Part shown: one piece after another, positions 1 through 11,851 of the stretch | How the letters are laid out: each line of letters opens with the position of its first letter | Numbering within the stretch: the first letter of the stretch is position 1 | Assembly (NCBI GenBank): GCA_965112735.1 | Contig: OZ218964.1 | Coordinates: forward strand, 1,860,001-1,924,000 | Direction of reading: 5' to 3' | Length of the DNA stretch: 64,000 nucleotides | DNA from: Phaeosaccion multiseriatum | Taxonomy: Eukaryota; Ochrophyta, other classes | The notes under the pieces: model-generated | What the model was told of the DNA's origin: nothing | The model's database searches: none | What the model saw: only the letters and a program-made list of their open reading frames with translations | Translations under genes and position numbers: made by a program

Positions 1-1114
1 TGCGGTAGGTGTAAAGGTTGGCCAAGGCTGAATCGAGGGCAGGCCTCTCCTCTGGAAGTTGACAAGCCCCGAGTATGACCGTCTTCTCCACGCCAGTTTC
101 TGGGTCAGTTTCAGCCCATGAGTTTGCGAAATGGTACAAGCTGGTGTACGGAATGGCAATGGTAGCCACTCTCTCCAGCGTATCCCTGGAGAAGAAGTGA
201 ACGTCGGTGTTTTTCTCCGTCTCCTGGTTGAACAAGGCGGAGACAAAAGTGTCCAGCCCCAGCACCGCCTTGAGTCCTGCAAGCGGCCGGGGGTTGAAGG
301 TTGGGAACAGACAGAAGTATTGCTCTGTCGCCGCCATGTCATGCGCCTGATGCCCCGATGCGTCCCTCTCGTAGTTGCTGGTCACGAGATTATCAATTCG
401 CTCTCCGTCCTTGCTCTCGTAGAGGGAGACACCCGTGCCGATACCACCAAAAGAGACGAAGCCATCACCCTTAGATTGAACAAAAGGATGGGCTGAGAAA
501 GAGACTCCCTTCGGAAGAGTACCGTGAAAGTCAAATAAACCCTTGCTCTCCAGAGAGACGGGGTCAAGCTCGTAAGGAGCAGAGCCCTCGTAGAGAGCTA
601 GAAGGCGTTTGCCAATCATATGCACGCCGGTATTGGCCAGCGGAGAGGGAAGTTTGAAGATGTTTGACAACACACCGCCCTTCCGATTGCTGCCCAATCG
701 TCTGACCGCAAAGAGAGAGCCCGTCTCCTCCCCTTGGCAAAACGCCTCCGTTCGGACGAATGCATTGGAACACATGACTTTTCCGCTTTCGGAAATGACC
801 GCCTTTGAAACCATTCCGTCACCGTCAAACCAATGCGCTGTGATCTCCTTGCCCAGCCGTATCCTCCCAGGTCCCACCCTGCCAGCCATCAAGGGAGGGG
901 ACGTGAGGGGGGGCGTTAGCCTCCAGGGAGCGTTAGCATCCAGGGAGGAGCAGAGGAGGGGCAAATCAGCAAGGAAGCGGGAGCACAAGAACAACAGATA
1001 CATCAACGGGTAGAGGGATAGCACAGACAGCGCCCAGCAGACTGTACCTAAGTAATGTACCGGTGAGTCCTTTGGGCACTTTGCCCTCCACGGCCACCTC
1101 TCGCAGGGCATGCT
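1..1114 (-). CDS. carotenoid oxygenase (RPE65/CCD family), 3' end cut by window edge
   Basis: Iron-dependent cleavage of carotenoids or apocarotenoids is the family role; the substrate cannot be told. Two exons are visible: 1048-1114 and 1-878, with the intron at 879-1047 (GT-AG, phase 2). The first exon encodes the family's N-terminal motif VEGKVPKGLTGTLLR. The second continues VGPGRIRLGKEITAHWFDGDGMV, which is diagnostic, then LANTGVHMIGKRLLALYEG. Probable iron-ligand histidines are seen in FSAHPF, QAHDMAATEQY and YHFANSW; the fourth lies beyond position 1. The reading frame is open to the window edge. The 5' end is not resolved: an acceptor just upstream of position 1114 implies at least one further exon between about 1150 and 1600. 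It is divergent from the transporter gene that starts at 1688. Confidence 0.85.
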
Positions 1115-1687
1115 CTTTCGTGTGAGACGAGGGTGTGCATGTGTGCGTGTGTGGAAGAAGTAATGGGTATGTGTGTTGGAACAAGAGAGAGGGAAGCGAG
1201 TATGGGGGCAGGCGTCAACTTTGGAGGGGGGACTTGGGGGTGTTCTTCCACACAAGTGCACACCTTCTGCGGCCTCGAGTCCCCCCCGAAAGGGCTCCTC
1301 TCTGATCCTGCTTAAAAACGGCTCAGGCGGCCACTGCTTTCCTTTCGCCTCTCCCACCCCCCAATAGGACTTCCCTCCTGCAACTGCGCTTGAGCTCATC
1401 CGCATCCCCCCCGGTGCATTGAAGGCCTTGGCTGTAGCGAGAAGACTGCAGCAGTAGCCCGCGAAGGCGCATACCCGCACCAGCGTCCGCATTGCCAAGC
1501 TTTCTGGGGATCTCTCTGAATGAGGAGAGGAGAGCGACAAAATTGCAAAAGTAAAATGATAAGTCAGGGAAAGCCCGAGCCCAGGCAATCCGAGGCAGTT
1601 GGGATAACAAGGAGGAAAGCGAAAAAAAAACAGGGGAGGGAGGGAAAGGAAGGTCGGTATCTTCTTCTCGTAAGAGGCGTCAGCACT
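1115..1687. other. intergenic region / unresolved 5' exon of carotenoid oxygenase
   Basis: This 573-bp gap lies between two divergent genes. It should hold both promoters and the unresolved first exon(s) of the carotenoid oxygenase. A GTGTGT-rich stretch lies at about 1135-1175. An open minus-strand stretch at 1380-1600 could encode an N-terminal targeting region, but I found no decisive splice pair. A run of G lies at 1692-1702, just inside the transporter's first exon. Confidence 0.4.
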
Positions 1688-3122
1688 ATGGGAGGGGGGG
1701 GGGGGGCGCTCGCCCCTCCTGCGGCTGCTCACTCACTCTCGGAGCAAGTCGCAGCGGCGCTCTTCTACGGCCTCTCCTCTCTGCTCGTCATTTTCGTCAA
1801 TAAGGTACACCCACCGCCTGGTGGTGTAGACTATGCTATTTGAGCGTGGCGGAACTTGGCGGAGACATCACGCTTGTTCTACTTCTTCCACAGATCGTGC
1901 TCACAACCTATGGCTTCCCCAGCTTCTTCTTCTTGGCGCTGTGCCAGTTCGTAACAACGACGTTCACCATATACGTGAGTCCCTGTCTTGATTCCTTTGC
2001 CCCTCCATTTGGAGGAGGCCCTTGCCTCGAAACCAACCCCTTGTGGCCGCTGTTGTGCTTGTCTGCCAGGCATGTCGATTGCTGGGCTTCTTGGAGTTAG
2101 CGCCGATGACGCGGGCCACGATACTGCGCGTCCTGCCCCTTACGGGTCTCTTTCTTCTGAACGTGTGCTGCGGCTTGGGAGGGACACAGCGGATCAACTT
2201 GCCGATGTTCACTTGCCTCAGAAGGTTCTCTATTCTATTCACCATGCTTCTCGAGCAGCTTATGCTCTCGACTAGAGCCAGCAAGACCGTAAAGGCCTCT
2301 GTCGGCCTCATGCTGGGCGGGGCACTAATCGCAGCCACCAATGACTTGGCCTTCAACTTGAAGGGCTACTTTTGGATCATGGGGAACAATGTAAGAGCGA
2401 GTGTGTCTCTTGTATACAACAACAGTCCACCTCATTGTAAATTTATACTTCTAATACCTTTGGTACAGGTCTTCACATCGCTTTACGGTGTCGTCTTGAA
2501 GAAGACAACGGACGCCCGGGCCATGTCTACTATGAGTCTAGCGTTCTACAATAGGTGTGTTCGTGTGCGTGCATGCGTGTCGTGTGGGGCCTGAAGGGCC
2601 TCAATCAAGTTGGCACAACACGCACCACAACGTCCGTCTTAACTCTTCTTCTTTCCCCCCCTACCCACACCCCGTCTCGGGAAAACAGCTTGTTCGGCGG
2701 AATTGCCATGCTCTGCATCCTCAGACCCTCTGGGCTGAGCGACGTGGCAGAGTTGGAGATGTGGGCCGATAAGGCCTTCTGCATGACCTTCTTCGTCGCC
2801 TGCATCTTGGGGAGCCTTGTGGGCTTATCAATACAAATATGTACAAAAGTCAACTCCGCCTTGACAACCACGGTGATTGGCACCTTAAAGAACGGTGCGT
2901 TGTCTGTTGTTTGCACTTCTGAGGCTCGAAAAGACCCTCTGAATCATCCCCTCTGCTGCGTACCCTCTCTCCCCCCTTGCAGTCTTTACGGCCTACCTCG
3001 GCATGGTAGTCGGAGGCGGCTACATCTTCTCGTGGGAGAACTTCCTGGGCCTGAACGTGAGCATGGGAGGAAGCTTCCTCTACTCCTACGCCAAGTACAA
3101 GGAGAGGAAGGTGCAGGCCTAG
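1688..3122 (+). CDS. SLC35D-type nucleotide-sugar transporter
   Basis: Multi-pass Golgi/ER antiporter that imports nucleotide sugars in exchange for nucleoside monophosphate. Six exons: 1688-1804, 1894-1974, 2070-2390, 2469-2554, 2689-2894 and 2983-3122. They sum to 951 nt (316 aa), with all phases matching. Conserved family segments are FVNKIVLTTYGFPSFFF, the loop GGTQRINLPMFTCLRRFSIL, AATNDLAF, KVNSALTTTVIGTLKN and the C-terminal SWENFLGLNVS. These match the animal SLC35D1/D2 group (UDP-GlcA, UDP-GalNAc, UDP-GlcNAc or UDP-Glc carriers) best, so the exact sugar is not assigned. The C-terminus ends in KYKERKVQA, a basic tail compatible with ER/Golgi retention. The start codon is the first ATG of the open frame and leaves a Gly/Ala-rich N-terminus. 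Confidence 0.9.
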
Positions 3123-3296
3123 AACGGCAGTTCGGTTGTTTGTGGTACTTCCAACCAGCCCCCGTGTGGTCGGTCAAGTCGCCACTCTCTTCGCCCCAGA
3201 CTAGTCTCCACCGAGAATACAATAGACATCAAAAATAGACGTCAGTTCCATTCCGCTCCTTGACACGCAGATAGCCCCAAAATTGCACCTTCTTTG

Positions 3297-3490
3297 GCCC
3301 AGTCAATCAAAAAGCGTCTCCTGCAGCGGAGTGCTCTGCATAGGCCTCCGACAGCGGACAGCTCGTATCACGTCTTGTGGCGGGTGCCTCAAGCCATCTT
3401 CTTTAGCCCATTCAAAGCGTCTGTCTCAAGCAGTGGAGTGCTCTGCATCAGGCCTGCGCAGGGGAGAGCAGCCCGTATCAGGCCTCAGGT
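3297..3490. repeat. degenerate tandem duplication (~85-110 bp unit)
   Basis: Two related blocks sit in the gap after the transporter, at about 3297-3385 and 3407-3490. Both begin with a GCCCA(G/T)TCAA-like start followed by AGCGTCT. Both then carry GTGGAGTGCTCTGCAT or CGGAGTGCTCTGCAT, AGGCCT and CGTATCA in the same order. No coding or RNA function is apparent. The block fills most of the 362-bp interval between the transporter stop and the small minus-strand gene. Confidence 0.6.
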
Positions 3491-3802
3491 CATGTTCCTC
3501 TCGCCCCCCTCTGCAGGCAGCGGCTCGTCCCCTTTGACGCGCGTGTAGTGCACAGACCGAAACAGCCTCCGGTGGCGTCGCACTACTAAAGCCAGTAGTA
3601 GTGCCACGCTTATCCCAACCAAGAGAATCGGCTGCCTCTTCTCTGCATCAACATCTGCCCTCCCGAGTTCCATGGGGAGGGAAGAGGCTGAGGGCGACGG
3701 AATGCTGGCAAGCGCAAAGAGCATCGCCAAGAAAACATAAGCGGCCCACAAACCCCACACCTTGGCCGCTCCGCCGTCTATCCCCCTTCCCCCAAGACGC
3801 AT
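3485..3802 (-). CDS. possible small two-pass membrane protein, 105 aa
   Basis: Unrecognised single-exon frame. The predicted protein has two hydrophobic segments: residues about 15-33 (VWGLWAAYVFLAMLFALA) and about 58-74 (ILLVGISVALLLALVV). The second is followed directly by a basic patch, RRHRRLFRSVHY, and a polar tail. That pattern of two helices with positive residues on one side looks like a real small membrane protein, but no family was recognised. Composition alone can produce such frames in GC-rich DNA. It lies tail-to-tail with the transporter and head-to-head with DRC1. Confidence 0.4.
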   Translation of the reverse strand: MRLGGRGIDGGAAKVWGLWAAYVFLAMLFALASIPSPSASSLPMELGRADVDAEKRQPILLVGISVALLLALVVRRHRRLFRSVHYTRVKGDEPLPAEGGERNMT

Positions 3803-3953
3803 TTCTTCATGAGAAAGGAGAGACTAAAGGGTGTTGAGGAGAAGAAGATTATCCAAAGGAATTCTATTAAGTCAACAACAGTTACATTTAAGACCAAAAA
3901 GGAAAGAGAGAGGAGAGCGAGGGCGGCGGAGCCGTCAGTGGCCTGCGCATACA

Positions 3954-6906
3954 ATGGCACGGGGCAAGGATGAAGGAGGGGTGGCAGCAGGAGGCGGGGC
4001 GCTGTCCACTGACCTTTTCGACAAGGAAGACAGAAAGTCCATGCGCAGAGGGAGGGTGGATAGGGTTGCGGCCTCTCAGAACGAGGATGGCGACCAGCAG
4101 CAGCTGGAGCGTGACAAGCAAGTGGTGGGCAAGAGTGAGCAGCAGGTTGCAGACTCGTTGTCTCATCTGGACAAGAAGAAGGCGCGCGGGATCGACGCTG
4201 TCACAGCAGTGCGAGTGGCATCCGATGACAGGGAGACACAGCGACGGATGGCCGAAGAGGAAGCGCGGCAGGAGAGGCTTCAGCGCTTGCAGGAAGAAGC
4301 TGTTCGGAGCGGAAAGCGCAATGCAGCTGTGGAGATGCGATGGTCCGAGCTGCTGGACCAAAACATGCCCCAGGAGCTGTATAGAGACATTGAGACGCAG
4401 AAGAACGCTTGCGCAGACATTATCGCGAGCAAGGACGCCCTCATTAGTGACTTTAGCCTGCAGCTCAAGACCAAGGACGAAGAGTACGTGAAGGAGCTCA
4501 AACAGCAGGCCGACGGCATCGAGGAGCTCCTCTTTCGAATGAGAAACGAGTTCAAGGAGCTGCATGAGGAGTACGAGTCAGAGCTTGATGCAATCGAGGA
4601 TGTCTTCATCCAAGTGAGTAAGAAAGAAAGCGAGCAACAAGTGTGTGCTCCACTCTCCCCCCCCCCCCAGCCACCAACGCAACTCTATGTTCTGCGGTCA
4701 GGAGCGCGAGGTGCTGCTCCACACCAATAAGATGGCAGTGGACGCCCTGTTTGAGCAGCGGAGAGAAATGGAGCTGACGTACATGGAGAAGAAAACGGCC
4801 ACACAAGAGCGGTACCAGCAGGAGATGGAGGACCTTCTCACCCAGGATAGCGAAGAGTACAACAAGCTCAAGGTGAGTGGACTGGTTTGGAGGGCGCCTG
4901 CCTCTCTCCAGATGGGCAGGAGAGGGTAGAGGCTTTAGACTGTCACTGGTGGGGCTGGCTGCCCCCCCCCCCCCTCGACGTGTGTGTGCGTGCGTGTTCA
5001 AAAGAGCCCGAAACCTAACGCCCTTGAGTGGTGCGCAGGTGAAGCTCGAAACCGACATTCAGACTCTGGAGCAGCAGCTCGAGGAGATGAGGGCCACGTA
5101 TCAGCTCAATACAGAGAAGCTAGAGTACAACTACAGGTGAGCGAGTCTGTGTGCGTGCGTGTTGTGGACCCTGTGAGGTGAGCCTCTTTAACTCATCGTG
5201 TGCGCTCCAAATCTCCAAAGAGTGCTGACGGAGAGAGACATGGAGAATAGTGCAACGATGGCGCATCAGAGGCGGAAGCTGACCAAATTGAAGGACAGCC
5301 TCAGTGCCCTGGTGCAAAGATACCAGGAGACTGATGTCCGAGACAGGAAACGAAACGACGAGGTGAGTCAAACAGTTTTCCTTCGCCCAAGTCATTTCCC
5401 ACAACCCCCCCCGTAAGCCACAAACGGAATGGCCTGCCCCTAACAGTTGACCGAGGAGTACCGCCGCATCACGAAGCAATATAAAGACCTCCAGGCCAAG
5501 TTCAGACACTTTGAAGTGGCAGACAATCAAACCTACGAGCAGGTGTGGGCCATGCACCAAGAGGAGGTGATGGAAGCAATCGCCAGGGTGCTCAAGGCCG
5601 ACAAGCTCATCCACGAGCAGCATCTCGAGTGGTGAGAATGAATAGCAAGCGCTCCTCCCTCTTCTTGTGCTTGTCACCCCCTCACCCCCCCCCCCCCCCC
5701 TTACACGTCATGGCGGCGGTGCTCCTGCTCGCAAACACAACAGGAACTGGCGATCTCCCAACATGGATGCTCTCGCCAACCTCGATGCCACCTTACGAGC
5801 GCAAGCCCTGCCCGGCCAACTGCAGGCCTCAGACGCGGCGGCCATGGCTGCAGCCTCGAGCAAGCTCGGAGAAGAAGGGATGGACGGGTTAGGGGAGATG
5901 CAGCCAGAAAAGAGGACCGTCTCGGGGGCTCGAGTGCGAGCAGTTCTACGCTTAATCGCGGGAGAGGCGGGCTTCCTTGTGGATCAGAACTTGGAGGAAG
6001 CGCTCAAGGCGCTGACGCCAGACGAGGCCGAGTACGCTGCGGCGGAGAGCTCGCTCAAGGCCCTCGGAGTGGAGAACGAGGAGGATCTGGAGACGCTCAT
6101 GGGGTACTTCTTTTCTCCGGAGGTGCGTGCCCCTGGGAGGCGAGAGAATGAGTGTCCCCATCACTCTCTCTCTCTCGTGCGTGTGCGTGTTTGTGTGTGT
6201 GTGTACGCGTCTGTGCTTCCTCTAGTTTATGTCTGTCTGTCTGTGAGTGTCTCTCTCGGTCCCTATCTCGGGGTCTCTATCCCTCTCTCCCTCTCTCGGT
6301 CTCTCTCTCTCCCCTCTTTCTCTATTCCTCTCTCTCTCTCTGACCTTGTAGTCCTCTTGCTCTTTCCTTGAACAGGACCCCGACGTGGACTACGAGGAAG
6401 TCCCCGCCAAGGCGGACTTTAGCGCCCTCGGTCTCGACCCCGACCGCGAGCCAGAGGCCCTCAAGGTCCTCATGACCATCATCCAGCCCGACGATGTGGT
6501 GAGGGCCATTCACAGTTTCGTGGAGGATCGCAAGGAGGCACGACTTTTGGACCAGGCGCGCTCCAAGAATCTCACGCTGGATGAGCCGTCGGGCAGGGGC
6601 AATGCGAACAAGACACGCGAGAAGGTGATTCGGGCTCGAGAGAAGGAGTACTGGACCAAGCTGAGCTCCGTCCTCTCTGAGCAAGGGCACGATGTGCTCG
6701 GGCAGTTGGAGGTGACGATGAAACGGTACAATAGCATGCTGGCGGAGCGGAGTCGGAGGATCGAGGTGGTGGAGGGGCTGCAAGGGGAAAATGCCCACCT
6801 CAAGAGTCTGTTGAGGCAGTACCTGGGGTCCGCCGTTAACGAGGATCTCATTGTGCCCCCCAGCGACACCATTATGGTCACCACTGCTACAGCAGGAGGG
6901 GCGTAG
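3954..6906 (+). CDS. DRC1: dynein regulatory complex subunit 1 (DRC1/CCDC164)
   Basis: Scaffold coiled coil of the nexin-dynein regulatory complex, which ties outer doublets together in motile flagella and regulates dynein. Seven exons: 3954-4613, 4702-4872, 5039-5136, 5221-5362, 5447-5631, 5744-6122 and 6376-6906. They total 2166 nt (721 aa), close to the ~740 aa of animal DRC1, with all phases consistent. Family blocks are NAAVEMRWSELLDQNMPQELYRDIE, SKDALISDFSLQLKTKDEEYVKELK, EKLEYNYRVLTERD, the LTEEYRRITKQYKDLQAKFRHFE block, and the C-terminal EYWTKLSSVLSEQ segment. The chosen start is the ATG in ACAATGG. Its presence implies a motile flagellated stage in the life cycle. Confidence 0.93.
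6160..6352 (+). repeat. CT/GT-rich microsatellite in DRC1 intron 6
   Basis: Low-complexity pyrimidine-rich tract (CTCTCT, TGTGTG and CTGTCTGT runs) fills most of the last DRC1 intron upstream of the acceptor at 6375. It probably acts as an extended polypyrimidine tract. Confidence 0.8.
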
Positions 6907-7189
6907 GAAGCAAGAGGTCAGTCCCTGGTCCGGGGGTGGGGCGATACATCGACCTCGATATTTGCCCTCCATGCGGGCGGCCAGTAGGGACGGGGTGGGT
7001 CCGTGGTCGTGGGAGTGGGGCGGCGGGGTTGAGGCCTAGGTTGGTTGGAGTCGTATCTCGTTGAATAGCAATGGCCCCTCACGCCTCCCGGGCCATTTGT
7101 TGTACATCCCGAGAGTCCGAGGGTATATGTGTATTGCTTAGTTCACCGCAGCAGTGCCCTCCCTTTATGTACAAAAAGCTGCGGCTAAG

Positions 7190-10100
7190 TTATTCACAAT
7201 CGCTGTCAAAGCCGGTCCCTTCTTCTTCTTGGTGGCTCTCGTCCTCAGCAGCAGCTGCAGCAGAGCCAAACGGCTGTTCCGTTCCATCCCTCTTTGAGCC
7301 CTGACGAAGCTCCTTCTCTGTGTCAAACAAGCCCATCCCCCCCTGCTCCTCCCAGCAGCCTCCCCCCTCCTGGGCGTCCTCGTCTCTCCCCTTGGTGCGT
7401 CTCTGCCTGACGAGGCCACTGCTCTTCACGTCCTCTTGCTCTGACCACTTGTGGGACTGCACCGCAAGGCGAGGCACGCTCACCACCCCACGAAGCTCTG
7501 TATCTTGCAGCAGAGTGGCCATGTGTATGTCCACCGGAGCGCTGATGGGCAGGTGGCTGATAAGCTGCTCCGCGCCTTTCCGGGTGAGCAAGTAGGCGTG
7601 CAGCTGCCAGGTCCACTTGACAGTGTTGAGTGCCGGACGGGCAAAGTACTCGGCTCGGTACATCTTGGCCTGTGGAGAGAAGAGAAGAGAAGAGAAGAGG
7701 CGCGGTATTTCTTGAAAAACAAGCAAGAGTAGAGTACGCCCACAGCTTCAATGATTGATTGCACGTACCTTCGCCCTGTCATTGGCTTTCTTCTTAAAGC
7801 CGGGCCTGCTATGGCCGTGGTCAGGCAACGCGTAGCCCAAAAAGCACACGTCCCAGTCCGACGTGCCACCGCCACCCTTACCACCCTCGGTTGGGCTGAG
7901 GAGCTGCGTGACTTGCCTCACAAAGCCCGGCTCCAACACTGCGTCGTCCTCCAGCACGAGCACGGTATCGGCCGCGAGAGAGGGCATGAACGGGGCGAGT
8001 CTCTTCTGGGCGTGACTCCTCCACACAGACAGGTGACTGGCTGCACACGCCCTCTCGCTGGGGTCCATCCTCGCCAGGATGTCAGGGATGCAGAAACGGT
8101 CGTAACGGCTGTTGGCAGCGGTATGCCATGTCTGCAGTTGTGTGTGTCATGGGCAGGAGTCGTCGGTCGGTCGATTGGGGGTTTACTAGTGCCTCGAGAC
8201 TGACCTTTCCAGCACAACAGACACATACACACACACACGTGACTTACCTCCTGCACATCAGAGAGCGGGACCTTGTCAACTCCGCTAGCAAGTTCTTGCC
8301 CATCAACGGCACGGACTAAGTTCAGCCTCACGCCCTGCCGTACGCCTCGCGCCAGGGCCGGCCCCAACCTGTTGGGTGCCGTGAGGGAGGAGAGAGAGGA
8401 GGGAGGAGGGAGGAGAAAGAAAGAAGGACTGAGTGAGTGATATCAGCCTCGCCTCGTTTGTGGTGCAACAAGTCAGCGCTTCCCCACCTGTCGTGCGCCC
8501 TTCTCTTGAGAGAGATGACATGCGCTTGAGGGCGTTGGTGGATGTGAATCACTTTCCGCAGCAAGGCCGCTGCTGTCACACCAGGGGGCTCGTCAACGTC
8601 TCTGCCACTGTACAAGCCCGCGATCCGATGGATAGTCTGATCTTGGGCATCCCCCGCCACCTCTGCCATCTCGCATAAGGCCAGGCCTGCTTGCGCTCGG
8701 CAGTACTCGTCCCCCTCCTGCAACTCCCGAGGGGGGGCGGACTCTGTCTCCTCCGACTCGCCCGAGCTCAAGCTCAAGCCGGCCGCCGACTTCAGCGCAC
8801 TGAGGTACTTGTCAGCCCCCGGTTCTTTACGCTCGTGCGAAGTAGCTATGAGTGAGGCAGTGACGTGATACAACAGCCCTTGCAGAGCTGGGCATGCGCG
8901 GCGCGTCATGCTGCTGCTGGTGTCCTCGCCACCGCCACCACCGCCACCGCACGACGAGAAGGGGAGTGACGACAGCCATTTGGAGGGAGTGGCTTTGCTC
9001 CCTCCGCACCTCAGGAGCATCATCATCGAACTTCGGATCTCTTCTGCGATCGCTGCACCCTCAGTCCTACTCACGTCCTCGCTGCTGCTGCCCTCGCACA
9101 GCGGACAGGGAGGTGCCGTACGACCCAAGGGGTCATGGCACTGTGCCACAAGCCCCAGTAATGTCTCCACGAGCTGCGCTGTCGACTCGGGATCCTCCCC
9201 CTCCTCCTTGGCTGGCAGGGCAGGGAGGCGGCATAGGCTCTGCAGTCGCTCCAGCATGGGTTCCTCTGTCTGACGGATGGACTCCTCCGACGGGAGGACC
9301 CCAGCCACGAGAGCTTTCCACGTCAACAGAGTGCCCACACCCCTACACAATGACACGCGCTACACATGGTGCAGGGCACAGGGCAAGCTGTTAGGAGAGC
9401 GAGTCAATCTGCGTAGGGGATAGGGAATAGGGACTCACTCTTTGCCCTACCCAAGATATCAGCAGCGAGCCGAAGCAGTAGGAGCACGGACGTACCTGTG
9501 TCTCTGCGTGTAAGAGCTGCGGCCACGCCTCCACCAGTGCCACCACGAAAGTGGTGTGTACTCTCGGGGAAGCGCTGGGCAACGACAAGGACCCGCCCGA
9601 CACAATGTCCCGTAAGAGCCGCCTGCCTCGATCGAGTCCGTCGGGCGCCACCGCGAGTAGCGCCCCGAGCAGGGTACAAAGCAGCCAGCCGTGCTGCGAA
9701 ACGAGACGCAAACGACAAGTAGAGGTCACTCATCACCAACACCACTACAAAGTACAAACGAGCAAACAGAAAAGAGCTCCCACGCACCTTGGTGGACTTT
9801 GATGCCTTGTCCCACCAGGGGCAGTGGGAGCGTCCTTCTTCCTCGGCCCCCTTCTCTTTGGCACAGACTGCCTTCATCTCTTCGTCCCCATCCTTCTCGT
9901 CTTCCTCCCTATGCTCCTTCTCCTCCCCCAGTTCTTGTTTCTTGTCTTTCTTGTCCCCCTCCTCCTCCTCCTCCTCCTCCTCCTCCTCCTCCCCGTTCAC
10001 CACTTCATCCAACAGTTGGTCCAGCCCCTCATCGTCAGATTCTTCTGCACATTCCAAGCCGTCTTTCCCCGTAGTCGCGCTTTGTCCATTATGCCCGGAA

Positions 10101-11444
10101 GAAGATGTGGCTGCTGTAGCCTCTTCTTCATTCTCGCTATCATCGTCGCTGCTGGTCAGTTCGTCGTCAATATCGGCTCTCGCCGACGCCATCGCGTCTA
10201 CAATACTTCCCACACCATCATAAGCTCCCCCAGGCCGTGTTGCCGCTGCTGCTGCTGCTGCTGCTGTTGCTGCTGCTACTTCTCCTTCTTTTTCTTCTCC
10301 TTCCTCTGCTGCCGCTGTAACTGATTCAGTAGGGACGTCGACCTTCGGGTGCTTTTGCCCCCCCCGCATGTGCATGAAATGGCCACAGTCCTTGAAGCTC
10401 ATGCAGAAAGCCAAGTCACCTTTGAGCGCTTCCAGCACTCCATCCACGTAGTTGCAGTCGCAGGACAGGGAGGTTACGCCGAGGAGGAGATTCACCAAGC
10501 CCTGCATATCTTCCATGACTTTCTGCATACGGGGCGCTTTGGAGAGGTCGAATTGTTGCTGACTCCATGCCTGAGTCAGGGAGGGGCGGGTGGCAAAGAA
10601 GCCCTCAGAAAAGAAGCTCCAGACGGCGGGCTACGCACATCGCTGTGAAGATCACTCACCTTGAGCCTCTCCCTGCAATGGGCAATGAGCGCTGGCAATA
10701 GCTCAGATGCTTCAAAAGCCCTTGCGTCCTGTCTGTCCACGAGCACAGCCGCCGCCTCTTCAGGCTGTAAGCCTCGCAATCGCTTGTAGCCTTGTGCAAA
10801 GCTTGCTTGGTCAGTGAAGGTGCAACCTTTAACACCTGGCGAACGAGACAGGAGGGGGAGGAAGCGTCAAGGAAACGTCTTTCAAGAAATTGTGCCCTCA
10901 GCAACACATCAACAACCCACCCACCGTTATGTCTGTCGTAAATGGAGTCTGCTGCTGAAGGCCGCCAATTCTGATTCATGCTCGGCTCCCGAGGCGACAC
11001 ATCTTGCTCAGACTCCACCGCCGCTTTGACACGCTTTGATGCGGCTGGAGAGGGAGGTGGTCGGCTAGGTGGGGGAGGGGGTTCCTCAGTCTCCTCGTCA
11101 CTTGCCACCACGCGCTTCCTCTTCCTTTGCACCACCTCCTTGCGGCCATCAGCGTGTCCATTCTCGACACCAGAGGCATACTCGTCCGCAGCCCTGCTCT
11201 CTCTCCCGACCGAGCCGACGTCACCATTGTCGTCGCTACCAGTGGCTCCCCACCTCCATTCTCTTTCCTCTTCCCCTCCCACCGAGTCCCGGGCTGCCTC
11301 CAACTCCTTCACGCGCTTCCGGAGGTCTCTGTTTGCCTTTTCCAGGCGGGAAATCTCATCCTTGGCGCCCCTGCCCCACGCATTGAACCTTTTAACAGCC
11401 TCTCGGAACTTCGGGCACTTGGGACAGGGCTTGTCTTTCACCAT
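7190..11444 (-). CDS. acidic coiled-coil/helical protein fused in frame to a GT25-family glycosyltransferase
   Basis: Eight exons: 10925-11444, 10660-10835, 9788-10570, 9496-9693, 8488-9359, 8248-8368, 7769-8131 and 7190-7669. They sum to 3513 nt (1170 aa) with every phase matching. The C-terminal third is a clear glycosyltransferase family 25 domain. It has VISLKRRAHDRLGPALARG at its start, AVDGQEL, CAASHLSVWR, the acidic metal-site motif LVLEDDA, and the acceptor-side block AYLLTRKGAEQLISHLPISAPVDIHMA. The N-terminal two thirds are not recognised. They carry a CPKCPK motif and coiled coil (residues 1-60), basic nuclear-signal-like patches (QRKRKRVV, SKRVK), a long Glu/Asp tract with an alanine run, and helical segments. 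The GT25 domain begins inside the 872-bp fifth exon, which is open throughout. Two abutting genes remain possible if a promoter lies inside that exon; an internal ATG precedes RRACPALQ at about 8910. Confidence 0.75.
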
Positions 11445-11851
11445 GAAGACCAGGGTTTTGTTTCTTTTATAATAAAATGGAGTGCGGACGACGAAGGCTA
11501 TCGCCAACTATCGCCAATTGTGAACCGGGATTCGAGGTCTTTCGGGGAACAACTTAGCCTCGGCTCCAGACTGGCCTAGAAGCCTATGCTCTAGGCCCTA
11601 GGCCGAGCGGCCTACGCCCACTCTAGGCCTAGGCCGGCGGCCGTTGGCCGCTTTAGGCCGGCCATTTTTTCTCCCTAGGCCGGCGGTTCTAGGCCTAGGC
11701 CTCGACCTATCTGATTAGTAATTACGGCCGGCGCAGCCGGCCTGATTACTGATTATGACCGGCGCCAGCCGGCCTGAGTACTGATTATGCGCCAGCCGGG
11801 GGCTGATTACTGATTACGGCCGGCGCACACCGTAATCTTGTCCAGGGTCGA

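Noticed and set aside
609-1013. 134-codon plus-strand frame at 609-1013
   Set aside because: It lies opposite the carotenoid oxygenase exon, which carries conserved motifs; no family features on this strand.
11590-11830. Regular GGCCGGC/GATTACTGATTA repeats considered as a CRISPR array
   Set aside because: Repeats are irregularly spaced, palindromic and lie inside a TIR-bounded element in an intron-bearing eukaryotic genome; there are no spacers or cas genes.
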